A stretch of 64,000 nucleotides of DNA from NCBI GenBank assembly GCA_021371955.1, contig JAJFVD010000012.1, positions 1 to 64,000 on the forward strand, written 5' to 3'. This stretch comes from Bacteroidales bacterium. Lineage in GTDB: Bacteria > Bacteroidota > Bacteroidia > Bacteroidales > UBA932. The notes beneath the pieces were generated by a model. The model had not been told where the DNA came from, did not search any database, and was given only the letters and a program-made list of their open reading frames with translations. The first letter of the stretch is position 1; every line of letters begins with the position of its first letter. Both the position numbers and the translations under genes were made by a program. Shown here piece by piece: positions 18,979-28,445 of this stretch.

Positions 18979-19830
18979 ATGAAAAGGCTGATTGTATTAT
19001 TATTTATCCAGATTATCGTTTTTTCCTCATTCGGGCAGTCCGCCAAAATACATCCGAAAACAAAAATAATGACCCTGGGCGTTTTCCATTTCGCATATCA
19101 CAACCTCGACAGGGTAAAGACAGCCGAAAAAGATCAGATATCCGTACTGGACGAGCCATATCAGTCGCAGATTGCAGCAATTGCAAAAGCAATAGAAGAG
19201 TTCCGGCCTACAATAATTGCAATAGAGCTTGACCCGTCAAAACAACATTCCGTTGATTCTCTTTACTCTCTTTATAAACTTGGAAAACTGACCCCTGCAA
19301 AAGATGAAATCTATCAGCTTGCATACCGGATTGGCAAAAACCTTGATCTGCCAAAAGTTTATTGTGTCAATGACTGGGGACGGCCATATGACAACATTCA
19401 GGCAATGTTTAAAGACAGCATCCGCCTGGAGAGGTTTGGAAATTTCATAGATTCACTAAATAAAATTGAAGGGAAAGAGCTATTGAGCAAAAAAGTTTCA
19501 AATGTAGTCGACCAGCTTATTGAATTGAACAACCCGCTCAATATAAAAGAGGGCCTTGGGTCCTATCTGACCGACGGGTTTCTTTACGAAGAGAATCCCG
19601 GCGATTTTACAGGCGTTGACTTCGAAACCGGCCGCTGGTTCAACCGTAATCTGAGAATTATCCGCAATATCCAAAGAATCCCACGTACCGCCGGTGACAG
19701 GATATTAGTGATATTTGGAGCAGGACACATGAATCTGCTGAATCCGCTTCTGGACATCTCCAAAGAGTTCGAACTTATATCGCCACTGCCCTATCTGGAA
19801 AAGGCATCTGCTTTGCAAAACAATAAATAA
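18979..19830 (+). CDS. DUF5694 exported protein (TraB/GumN-like fold)
   Basis: 283 residues with a signal peptide ending near SSFGQ. The motifs KIMTLGVFHFAYH, FRPTIIAIELDPSKQ and RILVIFGAGHMNLL match the DUF5694 family, which shares the erythromycin-esterase/TraB-like pattern of conserved His, Glu and GxGH residues and may be a metalloprotein. The substrate is unknown. It stands alone between the GIN-domain gene and locus B. Confidence 0.8.
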   Translation: MKRLIVLLFIQIIVFSSFGQSAKIHPKTKIMTLGVFHFAYHNLDRVKTAEKDQISVLDEPYQSQIAAIAKAIEEFRPTIIAIELDPSKQHSVDSLYSLYKLGKLTPAKDEIYQLAYRIGKNLDLPKVYCVNDWGRPYDNIQAMFKDSIRLERFGNFIDSLNKIEGKELLSKKVSNVVDQLIELNNPLNIKEGLGSYLTDGFLYEENPGDFTGVDFETGRWFNRNLRIIRNIQRIPRTAGDRILVIFGAGHMNLLNPLLDISKEFELISPLPYLEKASALQNNK

Positions 19831-20015
19831 ATGCGTTTCGTTTGAAATGCCAAAATTTCCAGATTATGCAGTAGTTATCTATTAATCAGATTCATTCCAT
19901 TTTCTAACTGGTTTTTCTTTTTTTTATTTCTTTATTATCCCTTACTCTATCTCGTTTTTCTTTGATTTTTTATCAGAATTTTTATTAATTTTACCAAAGT
20001 TCAAAATTATTTATC

Positions 20016-20459
20016 GTGGGAGCTAAGGGAACCATATTATCAATTATAGTTCTTGTATTTTACCTAACCTCAAATTTGGGTATAGGAAGGTATTCCTGTC
20101 ATTGTAATCATGCTTCCGAAGTTTCATTTATTGGCATCAGTTCCGAGTGTACATGTACACAAGATGAAGAAAAGGAAGATCATAACCACCACTGCCCACA
20201 TTGTGGCAAAAAACTTATTGAAAAAATCATTAAACGAACCGACTGCTGTTCGCTGAAATATTTCTTCCTGAATGCGGATCAAGACTCTTTCAATAGTTCG
20301 CATAAATTTTTAGCAGCTCACTCTGCGTGGTTTAAACCCATAGAATCAACAGATTCATTTACGCAATCGGTAATTCCACCCAGAATCAAAACATTTCAGG
20401 CACTATTCCATCAAGCCGGCCTTTCCCTTTTTATTAAATACCTCCAGCTGATTTTGTGA
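20016..20459 (+). CDS. Small Cys/His-rich exported protein
   Basis: 147 residues from a GTG start, with an N-terminal hydrophobic segment (7-23). A cysteine- and histidine-rich stretch follows: YSCHCNH, SSECTCT, DHNHHCPHCGKK and RTDCC. The layout resembles the small HYC_CC_PP-type metal-binding exported proteins of Bacteroidota, but I am not certain of the family. A hairpin right after the stop suggests it is transcribed separately from locus B. Confidence 0.6.
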   Translation: MGAKGTILSIIVLVFYLTSNLGIGRYSCHCNHASEVSFIGISSECTCTQDEEKEDHNHHCPHCGKKLIEKIIKRTDCCSLKYFFLNADQDSFNSSHKFLAAHSAWFKPIESTDSFTQSVIPPRIKTFQALFHQAGLSLFIKYLQLIL

Positions 20460-20471
20460 AATAGCAGATAA

Positions 20472-20501
20472 GATGAGTTCGCTCATCCTTCTGTGTTTTT
20501 G
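20472..20501 (+). terminator. Likely terminator after the Cys/His-rich gene
   Basis: GATGAG-TTCG-CTCATC forms a 6-bp stem with a stable UUCG tetraloop, followed by a T-rich tail (CTTCTGTGTTTTTG). It lies 12 bp past the stop codon. Confidence 0.65.
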
Positions 20502-20507
20502 TATTTA

Positions 20508-20543
20508 TCGTAAATAATAATTTACGAGCATATCGTAATATGC
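20508..20543. promoter_or_regulatory. Two adjacent palindromes upstream of locus B
   Basis: TCGTAAAT-aata-ATTTACGA (20508-20527) is directly followed by GCATAT-cgta-ATATGC (20528-20543). Both are perfect and end 26 bp before the first protease gene of locus B. They are candidate repressor or activator sites. Locus B has no sigma/anti-sigma pair of its own. Confidence 0.5.
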
Positions 20544-20569
20544 ATTAACCCTAAACAATTATTTAATTT

Positions 20570-22741
20570 ATGAAAAACTTATTTAAATCTTTAATTATAT
20601 TTTCCTTACTGATTTTTCAGTTGAACGGGGCAATTGCTGCTCCTGTAAAAAGAGCAGTAGCAATAGTGGTAGACAAGACAACTTATGAAAATTGCCGTCA
20701 GGACATTGAACTATATTCACAGTCTGTTTCGGCAGAGGGACTTAACGCTATTGTAATAGTGGATAAATGGGGAGTCCCGGATTCTATTAAGGTGCGCCTT
20801 CTGAATTTATATCAAACACAAAATCTTGAAGGAACCGTGCTTATTGGCGATATTCCTGTTCCAATGATACGGGATGCTCACCATCTGGCAACAGCATTCA
20901 AAATGAATCCATCGAGACCATGGCAGGAATCCTCAATCCCTTCCGACAGATTCTACGACGATTTCGATCTCAAGTTCAATTACCTTAAGAGAGATACTCT
21001 TCAACCGCTGTATTACTATTACTCTCTGGCAGGAGACGGTCCTCAGGTAATCGAGTGCGATATTTACAGTGCAAGGATAAAAGCTCCGGCAACTCCCGGG
21101 AAGACAAAGTATCAGCTGATTTCGGAATATCTGCAAAAGGTTGTTAAAGAAAAGGCAAACCGGCACAAAATGAACCAGATAAGTTATTATGCCGGGCATG
21201 GTTACAACTCAGACTGTATGGTTGCCCGAATAGACGAAAAGTACTCACTAATGGAGCAATTCCGGTTTCTTGGAGAGCCGCAGAGATCTATCAACTACAT
21301 TGACTATACATACGACGATAATGTAAAGCACAGACTGCTTTCCGAATTGTCCCGCACTGATCTTGATCTTGCCATACTTCACCATCACGGTTCTGAGGAC
21401 GGGCAGATGATGAATGGGTCTCCAATTTCACCAAGTACAGATGTATGGCTTTCGCAGGCAAGAAAGTTTTTCAGGGGAAAGATTCGTAACTCTTCTGATA
21501 CAACGGCTTCAAAGCAATATTATATTGACAACTACAATGTTCCGAAATCATGGGTTAGCGACGCCTTTAATCCGGAATTGACCAAAAGCGACAGCCTTGC
21601 AGATTTAGAACTGGATATAAACATTCCGGACCTGTACGATTACAAGTCCAACGCAAAAATCATTCTTTTCGACGCTTGTTTCAACGGGTCATTTCATCTC
21701 GACGATTACATCAGCGGTCACTACATCTTTAACTCAGGATCAACTATCATTGTTAAGGCAAATTCAGTAAATACACTTCAGGATACCTGGACTAACCAGC
21801 TTCTTGGTCTTTTGGATCTGGGAGTTTCCGTGGGTAACTGGGCAAAAGGCCAGCAAACTCTCGAGTCCCACCTGATTGGTGACCCTACATATATGTTCAT
21901 AAGCAGCTCTAACGACAAACTTGACCTTAACCAGGCAGTAACTCTCCATAAAGGAGATATTAAGTTCTGGTGCAAACAAATGGCAAATTCAAATCCTGAA
22001 ATAAAATCTCTGGCAATGAAAATGCTCTCTTCAAATAATGCAATAACCACCGACGAACTGCTTACTATCCAGAAAGAAGAGATGAGGCCAACAGTAAGGC
22101 TTCAGGCATTTAATCTGTTAAAGAACTATTCCGACAAAAACTTTATCAGCTCAATTAAGCTTGGACTTTATGATAACTACGAACTGATTAGAAGACTCAG
22201 CTCTATGTACGCTGCCAAAAACGGATCTCCGGAACTCATAGACGATGTCTTTACGCTGAGGTTCCAGCCTGGAGTAAGCAAGCGTGTCGAGTTCCAGTTG
22301 AAAGGCGCATCGGAAATCTACAGCAGAGATTTAGCAATAGCAGCTTATGAAAAAGCACTCAATGGCAAGGAAGGCAAATGGTACGAAAGGTGCAGAAATC
22401 AAATTAGTTCATTAAAATATAATCTGGACAATGGAGAGAAGGAATATGCAGCCTTGCTTGACCCTAAGACTCCGGTAAAGGCAAAAAAATTCACAATCTC
22501 AGCTCTGAGAAATAGTTGCGAGGCAACTCATCTGGATATATTGTTTAAGTTTTTCGCCGAATCGGACAACGTTGAACTAAAGAGCCAACTGGCCGAAGCA
22601 TTCGGGTGGTATCGTTATTCATACAAAAAGAATGAAATCATTCGTTTTTGCAAAGACCAGGTTAATGTGCAAACCGATGATATTCTAAAAAAAGAACTCG
22701 TCAAGACTATCAACAGACTGGAATTACCTAAATTAAAATAA
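20570..22741 (+). CDS. Gingipain-fold (clan CD, C25-like) protease with HEAT-like tail, paralogue 1
   Basis: 723 residues with a signal peptide (1-23). The caspase-like core carries the His-Gly pair at His273-Gly274 (LAILHHHGSEDG) and the nucleophile Cys370 (IILFDACFNGSF), in the order and strand context of family C25. Other conserved blocks are IVVDKTTYE, LIGDIPVPMIRDA, SDRFYDDFDL and LESHLIGDPTYMF. Residues about 460-723 are alpha-helical repeats resembling HEAT/PBS repeats. No gingipain-like propeptide or type IX secretion C-terminal domain is visible, so I infer a periplasmic location. Cleavage specificity cannot be read. It opens the operon of locus B, 21 bp before the TonB receptor. Confidence 0.85.
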   Translation: MKNLFKSLIIFSLLIFQLNGAIAAPVKRAVAIVVDKTTYENCRQDIELYSQSVSAEGLNAIVIVDKWGVPDSIKVRLLNLYQTQNLEGTVLIGDIPVPMIRDAHHLATAFKMNPSRPWQESSIPSDRFYDDFDLKFNYLKRDTLQPLYYYYSLAGDGPQVIECDIYSARIKAPATPGKTKYQLISEYLQKVVKEKANRHKMNQISYYAGHGYNSDCMVARIDEKYSLMEQFRFLGEPQRSINYIDYTYDDNVKHRLLSELSRTDLDLAILHHHGSEDGQMMNGSPISPSTDVWLSQARKFFRGKIRNSSDTTASKQYYIDNYNVPKSWVSDAFNPELTKSDSLADLELDINIPDLYDYKSNAKIILFDACFNGSFHLDDYISGHYIFNSGSTIIVKANSVNTLQDTWTNQLLGLLDLGVSVGNWAKGQQTLESHLIGDPTYMFISSSNDKLDLNQAVTLHKGDIKFWCKQMANSNPEIKSLAMKMLSSNNAITTDELLTIQKEEMRPTVRLQAFNLLKNYSDKNFISSIKLGLYDNYELIRRLSSMYAAKNGSPELIDDVFTLRFQPGVSKRVEFQLKGASEIYSRDLAIAAYEKALNGKEGKWYERCRNQISSLKYNLDNGEKEYAALLDPKTPVKAKKFTISALRNSCEATHLDILFKFFAESDNVELKSQLAEAFGWYRYSYKKNEIIRFCKDQVNVQTDDILKKELVKTINRLELPKLK

Positions 22742-22762
22742 CCCTAATTTATAATTACAACT

Positions 22763-25606
22763 ATGAAGAAACCCAAAATTCAATCAGCTTTTGCGTTGTT
22801 TCTCCTTATTTGCCTGAGTTTGCAGTTAAGTGCACAATCTGCAGTTAACAATTACGCAGCATTAAGGGGAGTCGTGACTGAGAAAGGATCTCATTCACAA
22901 GCGGTAGAATTTGCCACAGTGCAGATTTTACCTCAAGGCGCTCTTACTACTACAAATTCAAATGGTGAATTTTCATTTGAAAGACTGTCTCCCGGAAAGG
23001 TGAATGTAAGAATTCAATTCCTCGGGATGGAGGCCATTGACACCACTCTTATTCTGGTAGCAGGAAAAGCTTCTCAGGAACATTTTTATATGAATTACAG
23101 TTCATTCCGGCTTAACGAAGTATCAGTTGTTGCTCAGGAGAGCAAAGCCGGACAAGCAACTGCATCAAATATCTCAAGGCAGGCAATGGACCACCTTCAG
23201 GTTACTTCGGTTTCTGATCTGCTTCAGCTTATGCCCGGGGGACAGATTGCCAATCCCGACCTGAGTGTTGCAAAATCTTTTAATATCCGTAATATTTCCG
23301 GTTCTGTCGGAAAAGAGGGCACAGCCGGTACAGAGATGAACTCGTTAGGTACAGCAATATATATAGACGGCTCTCCTCTTTCCAACAATGCCAACCTTCA
23401 GACTCTGAGCCCTTCAATCTCAGGCGGTGGCGCATCTGTTTCAGGAGGATCCTCACCTAACTCTGGCCTTGACCTCAGAATGTTGTCTACAGACAATATA
23501 GAATCTGTAGAAGTAATTCGTGGTATACCATCTGTAGAGTATGGCGACCTTACATCAGGAGCTGTAATAATAAGGTCTAAGGCAGGGAAGGAACCTCTTA
23601 ACATCCGGTTCAAAACAGACCCAAGAATCTATCAGATGTCTGCCGGTAAGGGATTCAGTTTGGGAGAAAAAGCAGGTAATCTTAACGTAAGTGGAGATTA
23701 TGCATACAGTGTAAGCCAGCCTACAGAGTCTTACAAATATTATCAGAGAGCTACCGCCAAAGTTTTGTATTCAAATGTATTTAAGAATTTGTCGTCAAAT
23801 ACTTCACTCGACTTTTCACTTGGAAAAGATACACGTGAAAAAAATCCAGATGACATGAGAAACCAACTGGCCTCAGGATCGCAAGATATGGGCATTAGGC
23901 TTAATACAAACGGAACAATCAATGTGAATAAGGGATGGCTTAACAATATCAAATATACTCTTTCGGGAAACTATACGGATAAACACTCTTACAAAGAAGA
24001 GCTTCTTGGTAACGCATTTTCGGCCTACTCAATGTCAAGAACAGACGGAGCTTCTCTCAGTAACAGGCCGGGACAAAAGGTATATGACATAAACGGAACA
24101 GAACTTACTAATATCCCGGATTCAGAAGGCAGTTATTATGCAACTTATTTGCCTAATGAGTACTTTAGCAAATACGACATTTATGGTAAAGAAATTAATT
24201 TATTTGCCAAAGTAAACGCTACATTTTCAAAGAGAATCGGGAACATAAGCAACAGGATTGTTGTTGGTGCCGATTATAAAATCGATGGTAATGTTGGCGA
24301 CGGAAAAGTATATGACCTTGCCAACCCACCTTTCAGGTCGGGAGATGCTAACTCTTCTCCAAGACCAAGGAAGTATTCAGACATTCCTTTTGTTTCTCAG
24401 TTAGGAGTATACTTAGAAGAGAACTTCAACTGGCAAATCGGGCAAAGAGAACTCACCTTTCAGGCAGGTGCCAGATATGATAATATTGAGAGCAAAAGTA
24501 TTGTCTCGCCCAGGGTAAATATTTCATTTGACATCATTCCTTCCAAACTTACAATCAGAGGAGGATACGGAATAAACGCCAAAGCACCTACCCTGCTTTA
24601 CCTCTACCCCGAAAATGCTTACTTCGATTTTGTTCACTTCAATAATCTGAATAGCTCATCGGTGCCTGCTGCCGAACAACTGCTTCTTGGATCTACAAAA
24701 GTATATAATACAGAAAACAAGGATCTCAGGATTGCATCCAATGAAAAGAGCGAAATTGGATTAGACTTCAAATGGAACAAAATGCGCTTTTCGGCAACCG
24801 CCTTTAATGAGAATCTGAAGAACGGTTACGACATGACAAGTCAGTTTAAACTGGTAAACTATAAGGAGTACGAAATAGGAACTGCCAATCCGGGCTCTAT
24901 TCCTACTCTTAAAGAAAAGTCAAGCAACAATATTTTTATAAGTTATTCTACTCCAACAAATACTGGAAGATCACACAACAGAGGTGTTGAGTTTGATTTC
25001 GATCTGGGCAGGTTTGATGCTATACGTACATCTTTTGTATTAAACGGAGCATACATAAGATCCACAAACTGGGACGAAACCTATACATATAGTACACAAA
25101 AGAACCTTAACCAGCTTGAGAGAAATATTGGCGTATATGCTGCCGGAAATACTAAGGAGGAGAGGGAGAGGCTAAGCACAACACTTCGTGCTACTCACAA
25201 TATTCCTTCAATAGGTTTTGCTATTACTCTTACAGCTCAGGTGAACCTGCTATACAAAGAGTGGGATAATATTGGAAATGACTCTATGTTTGTTTCATAC
25301 ATCTCGAGAACAGACGGTCTGATGCACGCATTTGACCCGGCTATGAAAAATGACCCTGAATTCTCTTATCTGTTTAAAAGTAACGACCCAAGAAGATTTA
25401 TCGGAGAATCCTGGTTTCCAACAGTTGTTTTTAACCTTCACTTAACCAAAGAAATCGGGAAAATGCTCAGAGCATCTTTCTTTGCGAACAATATGTTCCA
25501 GAGTAAACCGTTATACGAAAAGAAAAGAACACCCGGGTCATTTGTAGTTATCAATGACAAGACTCCACTTTTCTTTGGTTTCGAATTGGCAGTAACGATT
25601 AAGTAA
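22763..25606 (+). CDS. TonB-dependent receptor without STN domain (locus B)
   Basis: 947 residues with a signal peptide (to about 25), a carboxypeptidase-D regulatory-like domain (about 32-118), a plug (about 130-275, with STDNIESVEVIRG and VEYGDLTSGAVIIRSKAG) and a barrel. It is a clear paralogue of the locus A receptor, which has an extra N-terminal STN domain. Without an STN domain it should only transport and not signal. It is flanked by a C25-like protease upstream and the DUF4876/DUF6850 pair downstream, so it is probably a peptide importer. Confidence 0.93.
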   Translation: MKKPKIQSAFALFLLICLSLQLSAQSAVNNYAALRGVVTEKGSHSQAVEFATVQILPQGALTTTNSNGEFSFERLSPGKVNVRIQFLGMEAIDTTLILVAGKASQEHFYMNYSSFRLNEVSVVAQESKAGQATASNISRQAMDHLQVTSVSDLLQLMPGGQIANPDLSVAKSFNIRNISGSVGKEGTAGTEMNSLGTAIYIDGSPLSNNANLQTLSPSISGGGASVSGGSSPNSGLDLRMLSTDNIESVEVIRGIPSVEYGDLTSGAVIIRSKAGKEPLNIRFKTDPRIYQMSAGKGFSLGEKAGNLNVSGDYAYSVSQPTESYKYYQRATAKVLYSNVFKNLSSNTSLDFSLGKDTREKNPDDMRNQLASGSQDMGIRLNTNGTINVNKGWLNNIKYTLSGNYTDKHSYKEELLGNAFSAYSMSRTDGASLSNRPGQKVYDINGTELTNIPDSEGSYYATYLPNEYFSKYDIYGKEINLFAKVNATFSKRIGNISNRIVVGADYKIDGNVGDGKVYDLANPPFRSGDANSSPRPRKYSDIPFVSQLGVYLEENFNWQIGQRELTFQAGARYDNIESKSIVSPRVNISFDIIPSKLTIRGGYGINAKAPTLLYLYPENAYFDFVHFNNLNSSSVPAAEQLLLGSTKVYNTENKDLRIASNEKSEIGLDFKWNKMRFSATAFNENLKNGYDMTSQFKLVNYKEYEIGTANPGSIPTLKEKSSNNIFISYSTPTNTGRSHNRGVEFDFDLGRFDAIRTSFVLNGAYIRSTNWDETYTYSTQKNLNQLERNIGVYAAGNTKEERERLSTTLRATHNIPSIGFAITLTAQVNLLYKEWDNIGNDSMFVSYISRTDGLMHAFDPAMKNDPEFSYLFKSNDPRRFIGESWFPTVVFNLHLTKEIGKMLRASFFANNMFQSKPLYEKKRTPGSFVVINDKTPLFFGFELAVTIK

Positions 25607-25623
25607 TACTAAAGAAGATAACA

Positions 25624-26835
25624 ATGAAAAATACATCAAAAATATTTACCGGGATGCTTTTATCCCTATTTCTGTTCACATCTTGCGAACAGTTTCAGGA
25701 GGCAGGGAAAGCCAAGGAAATAAAATCACTGAACGCTGTAGTTAAGGTTAACCTTAACATTGGTAATGCACCAAAGCCGGAGTCATTAAATGTCAGACTT
25801 ATTAACTATGAAGAGAGATATGAAGTTACAACTTCAGTTTCTGCCGACGGTTCTGTTACAATTGGAAATATTATTCCCGGAATCTATACAATAACAGCAT
25901 CAGCGGAAATGAGCAAAGACGGCTTCACATACAATTACAGCGGCAACGTTGTAAACATCGATATCGTCAATGACAACAAGCAAGTTGACATTGAGATAGG
26001 CGCGTCAAAATCCGGAGCTCTCATACTGAAAGAGATATTCTATTGTGGTTCAAGAACTCCTACCGGAGGCTCATACTTCCGGGATCAGTTTTATGAAATA
26101 TACAACAACAGCGAAGATATCCAGAACGTAAAAGGACTTTGCATAGCTCTTCTAAATCCGAATACCGCAACAGCAAATCTACCAGTATGGCCGGGAGATG
26201 ATGCTGCCGATTTTGTATACTCTAATGCTATCTGGCAGGTTCCATCGGACAAGGATTATTTTCTTAATCCGGGTGAATCAATCATTATTGCACAAATGGC
26301 AGACAATCACAAAAAGACAAACCTTAACCCAACTTCTCCTGTTGACCTTTTAAGTGCCGAGTTTGAGACTTTAGTAAAAACAACATCACTTATAAGTGAC
26401 AATCCGGCAATAAACATGCAAATGGCATTTTGGCCCGTTCAATCTCCTCAATGGCTGACATCTGTATTTGGAGGAGCTTTTGTAATCTATATTCCTTCTG
26501 AGGCTATTAATCCAAATGTATATGTGAGCCCTGTAGGAAGAACAGATAAAAACTACAAGATTCGCATAGAGGAGGTTATTGATGCCGTTGAATTAGTTGG
26601 AAACATTAACCAGGTCCAGTTAAAGAGGGTTCCGGCAGTGCTGGATGCAGGTGCGGTTACCGTAGGTGGAACTTACCTGTCAAAAAGTGTTGCACGAAGA
26701 ATAAAGACAACTCTTACCGATGGAAGGATCATTTATTATGATACAAATAACAGCTCAGATGATTTTACTGTTATGAATATTCCGGAAATACGTAGAAACG
26801 GCGCAAAAGCGCCATCATGGAACGTATGGAAATAA
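25624..26835 (+). CDS. DUF4876 lipoprotein (locus B)
   Basis: 403 residues with a lipobox (LFTSCEQF). A carboxypeptidase-regulatory-like sandwich spans about 35-120, then the lamin-tail-like core starts with ALILKEIFYCGSRTP and QFYEIYNNSEDIQNVKGL, matching its locus A paralogue. The end GRIIYYDTNNSSDDFT is also shared. It follows the receptor by 17 bp, as in locus A. This conserved pairing suggests the lipoprotein works with the receptor at the outer membrane. Confidence 0.85.
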   Translation: MKNTSKIFTGMLLSLFLFTSCEQFQEAGKAKEIKSLNAVVKVNLNIGNAPKPESLNVRLINYEERYEVTTSVSADGSVTIGNIIPGIYTITASAEMSKDGFTYNYSGNVVNIDIVNDNKQVDIEIGASKSGALILKEIFYCGSRTPTGGSYFRDQFYEIYNNSEDIQNVKGLCIALLNPNTATANLPVWPGDDAADFVYSNAIWQVPSDKDYFLNPGESIIIAQMADNHKKTNLNPTSPVDLLSAEFETLVKTTSLISDNPAINMQMAFWPVQSPQWLTSVFGGAFVIYIPSEAINPNVYVSPVGRTDKNYKIRIEEVIDAVELVGNINQVQLKRVPAVLDAGAVTVGGTYLSKSVARRIKTTLTDGRIIYYDTNNSSDDFTVMNIPEIRRNGAKAPSWNVWK

Positions 26836-26861
26836 TTGTTAACAACTACAAATTTAAAACA

Positions 26862-28430
26862 ATGAAAAAAATAAAAAATATTTATTGGGCTGGTACGGTA
26901 GTGTTAACTCTGCTACTTTCTCAAAATTTGTGTGCCCAGAATAATAAAGAGAACTTAACATCTCCGGCCTCAATGGAGCTCTTAAAGGCAAAATCATTAT
27001 GGTTTAACTCCAATAACGGAGCCGGTGTTATTTTGGATAAAATGATCAATTTCAACGAGCTTAGATTTGATTACAAATTGAAATCCGGCGACTTCAAAAG
27101 AAAGTTTGAAGGCGAAAGAGAACGCCTTGTTGGCGTATCCTCAGAAGGCGGATTGAATCTTGGCGGCGGTTATGTATGGGGACAATTCGGATTCAACAAC
27201 GAAAAGCAGACTGGCACCCTTTATAATACTACAATGCTTGATCCTACAAGAGGAAACCCATATTATGTTGTTGACAAAAACCTCAGCGATTGGGTTAAAC
27301 AGGACTACAATCTGCAAATGAAGGCCTCTTCAAAGAGACTTTGGGACAGAATCCACTTTGGTATTGAAGCTCAGTATGTTACCAAAACAGGAGCAAAACA
27401 AATTGACCCCAGGTCAAAGACTGATTTTTATACACTTACCGTAAAACCCGCAATGGTTTTTGTTTTTAAAAACCATGCCGCAGGTCTGAATCTTGACTAC
27501 AAAAAAATTAATCAGGAGTCTTCTACAACAAACAGCAACGACCAGCAAAACCAGGATGTGTTTGTAATGAAGGGGCTCGGAAATTTTTATTCTGCAGTTG
27601 TAGGCGGTTTGCAATCACTCAAAAAATTTGTCTACAACGGTAACAGGCTGGGTGGAGCAGTTCAGTATTCTTTTACCGGTAAATCCGTTAAGTTTTTGCT
27701 TGACGGTAATTATTCCTTCATGGTTGAAGATGTGATAAGTGATCAAACCAAACCCAAAAAAGAAGGCACAATAAAGGAAAACAATTACGGAGCAAAATTT
27801 CAACTGGTTACAACCGGCAAGAACATAAGCAAGGCAGAACTTTCATATTCCGACAACAAAATCAGCGGGATAGAGTATGTTCAGGTTCTGGACAACTCAT
27901 TTGAAGTACAGAGGTGGATTACAATGTACAAAAGCATACGATCTACATTCTCTCAGAAAGATGTGGCCTTAAGATATGACTTCTTCAAGGGTGGCGATGT
28001 TGAATACAAGTGGAGAGGCGGTATATCTGCAGTTTATGCGAACTCAGATGATCTTTATATTTTGCCTGAATCTTACAGGAAAATAGAAGATCTTATTCTG
28101 GGCATCAACGGAAAAGCCAATCTGAAAATTGGCAAAGCCAGCAGATTACTTGCAGGCCTGTCATTAAACTTCAAGAACAACCTTAATAAGGCATATGTAT
28201 ACGGTGGTGCAGATGCAAACTCTCACATCATTACAGAGTACATGAATCCCGAATTTCAGTTCCTTGGAAGAAGCTATTACAAAATTGGCGGTGAATTATC
28301 ATTTTTTACCGGCATTGGCAAGAGTAATAACTCTGGTATGTATGTCAAAGCAGCTGTCGATTATTACAAACCGACAGAAGGCAGCGATAACAGATTACTT
28401 ACAAATCTTGGGGTTGGCTTTAACTTCTAA
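26862..28430 (+). CDS. DUF6850-type outer-membrane beta-barrel protein (locus B)
   Basis: About 522 residues from the ATG at 26862. A longer frame starts inside the DUF4876 gene, but only the internal ATG gives a proper signal peptide (to LCAQ). Amphipathic strands run to the end, which is GVGFNF. The WFNSNNGAGVI segment corresponds to the start of the mature locus A paralogue. Spacing to the preceding gene is 26 bp. Its conserved place after DUF4876 makes it the third part of the triad. Confidence 0.8.
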   Translation: MKKIKNIYWAGTVVLTLLLSQNLCAQNNKENLTSPASMELLKAKSLWFNSNNGAGVILDKMINFNELRFDYKLKSGDFKRKFEGERERLVGVSSEGGLNLGGGYVWGQFGFNNEKQTGTLYNTTMLDPTRGNPYYVVDKNLSDWVKQDYNLQMKASSKRLWDRIHFGIEAQYVTKTGAKQIDPRSKTDFYTLTVKPAMVFVFKNHAAGLNLDYKKINQESSTTNSNDQQNQDVFVMKGLGNFYSAVVGGLQSLKKFVYNGNRLGGAVQYSFTGKSVKFLLDGNYSFMVEDVISDQTKPKKEGTIKENNYGAKFQLVTTGKNISKAELSYSDNKISGIEYVQVLDNSFEVQRWITMYKSIRSTFSQKDVALRYDFFKGGDVEYKWRGGISAVYANSDDLYILPESYRKIEDLILGINGKANLKIGKASRLLAGLSLNFKNNLNKAYVYGGADANSHIITEYMNPEFQFLGRSYYKIGGELSFFTGIGKSNNSGMYVKAAVDYYKPTEGSDNRLLTNLGVGFNF

Positions 28431-28445
28431 AGTAAACAAAATAAG

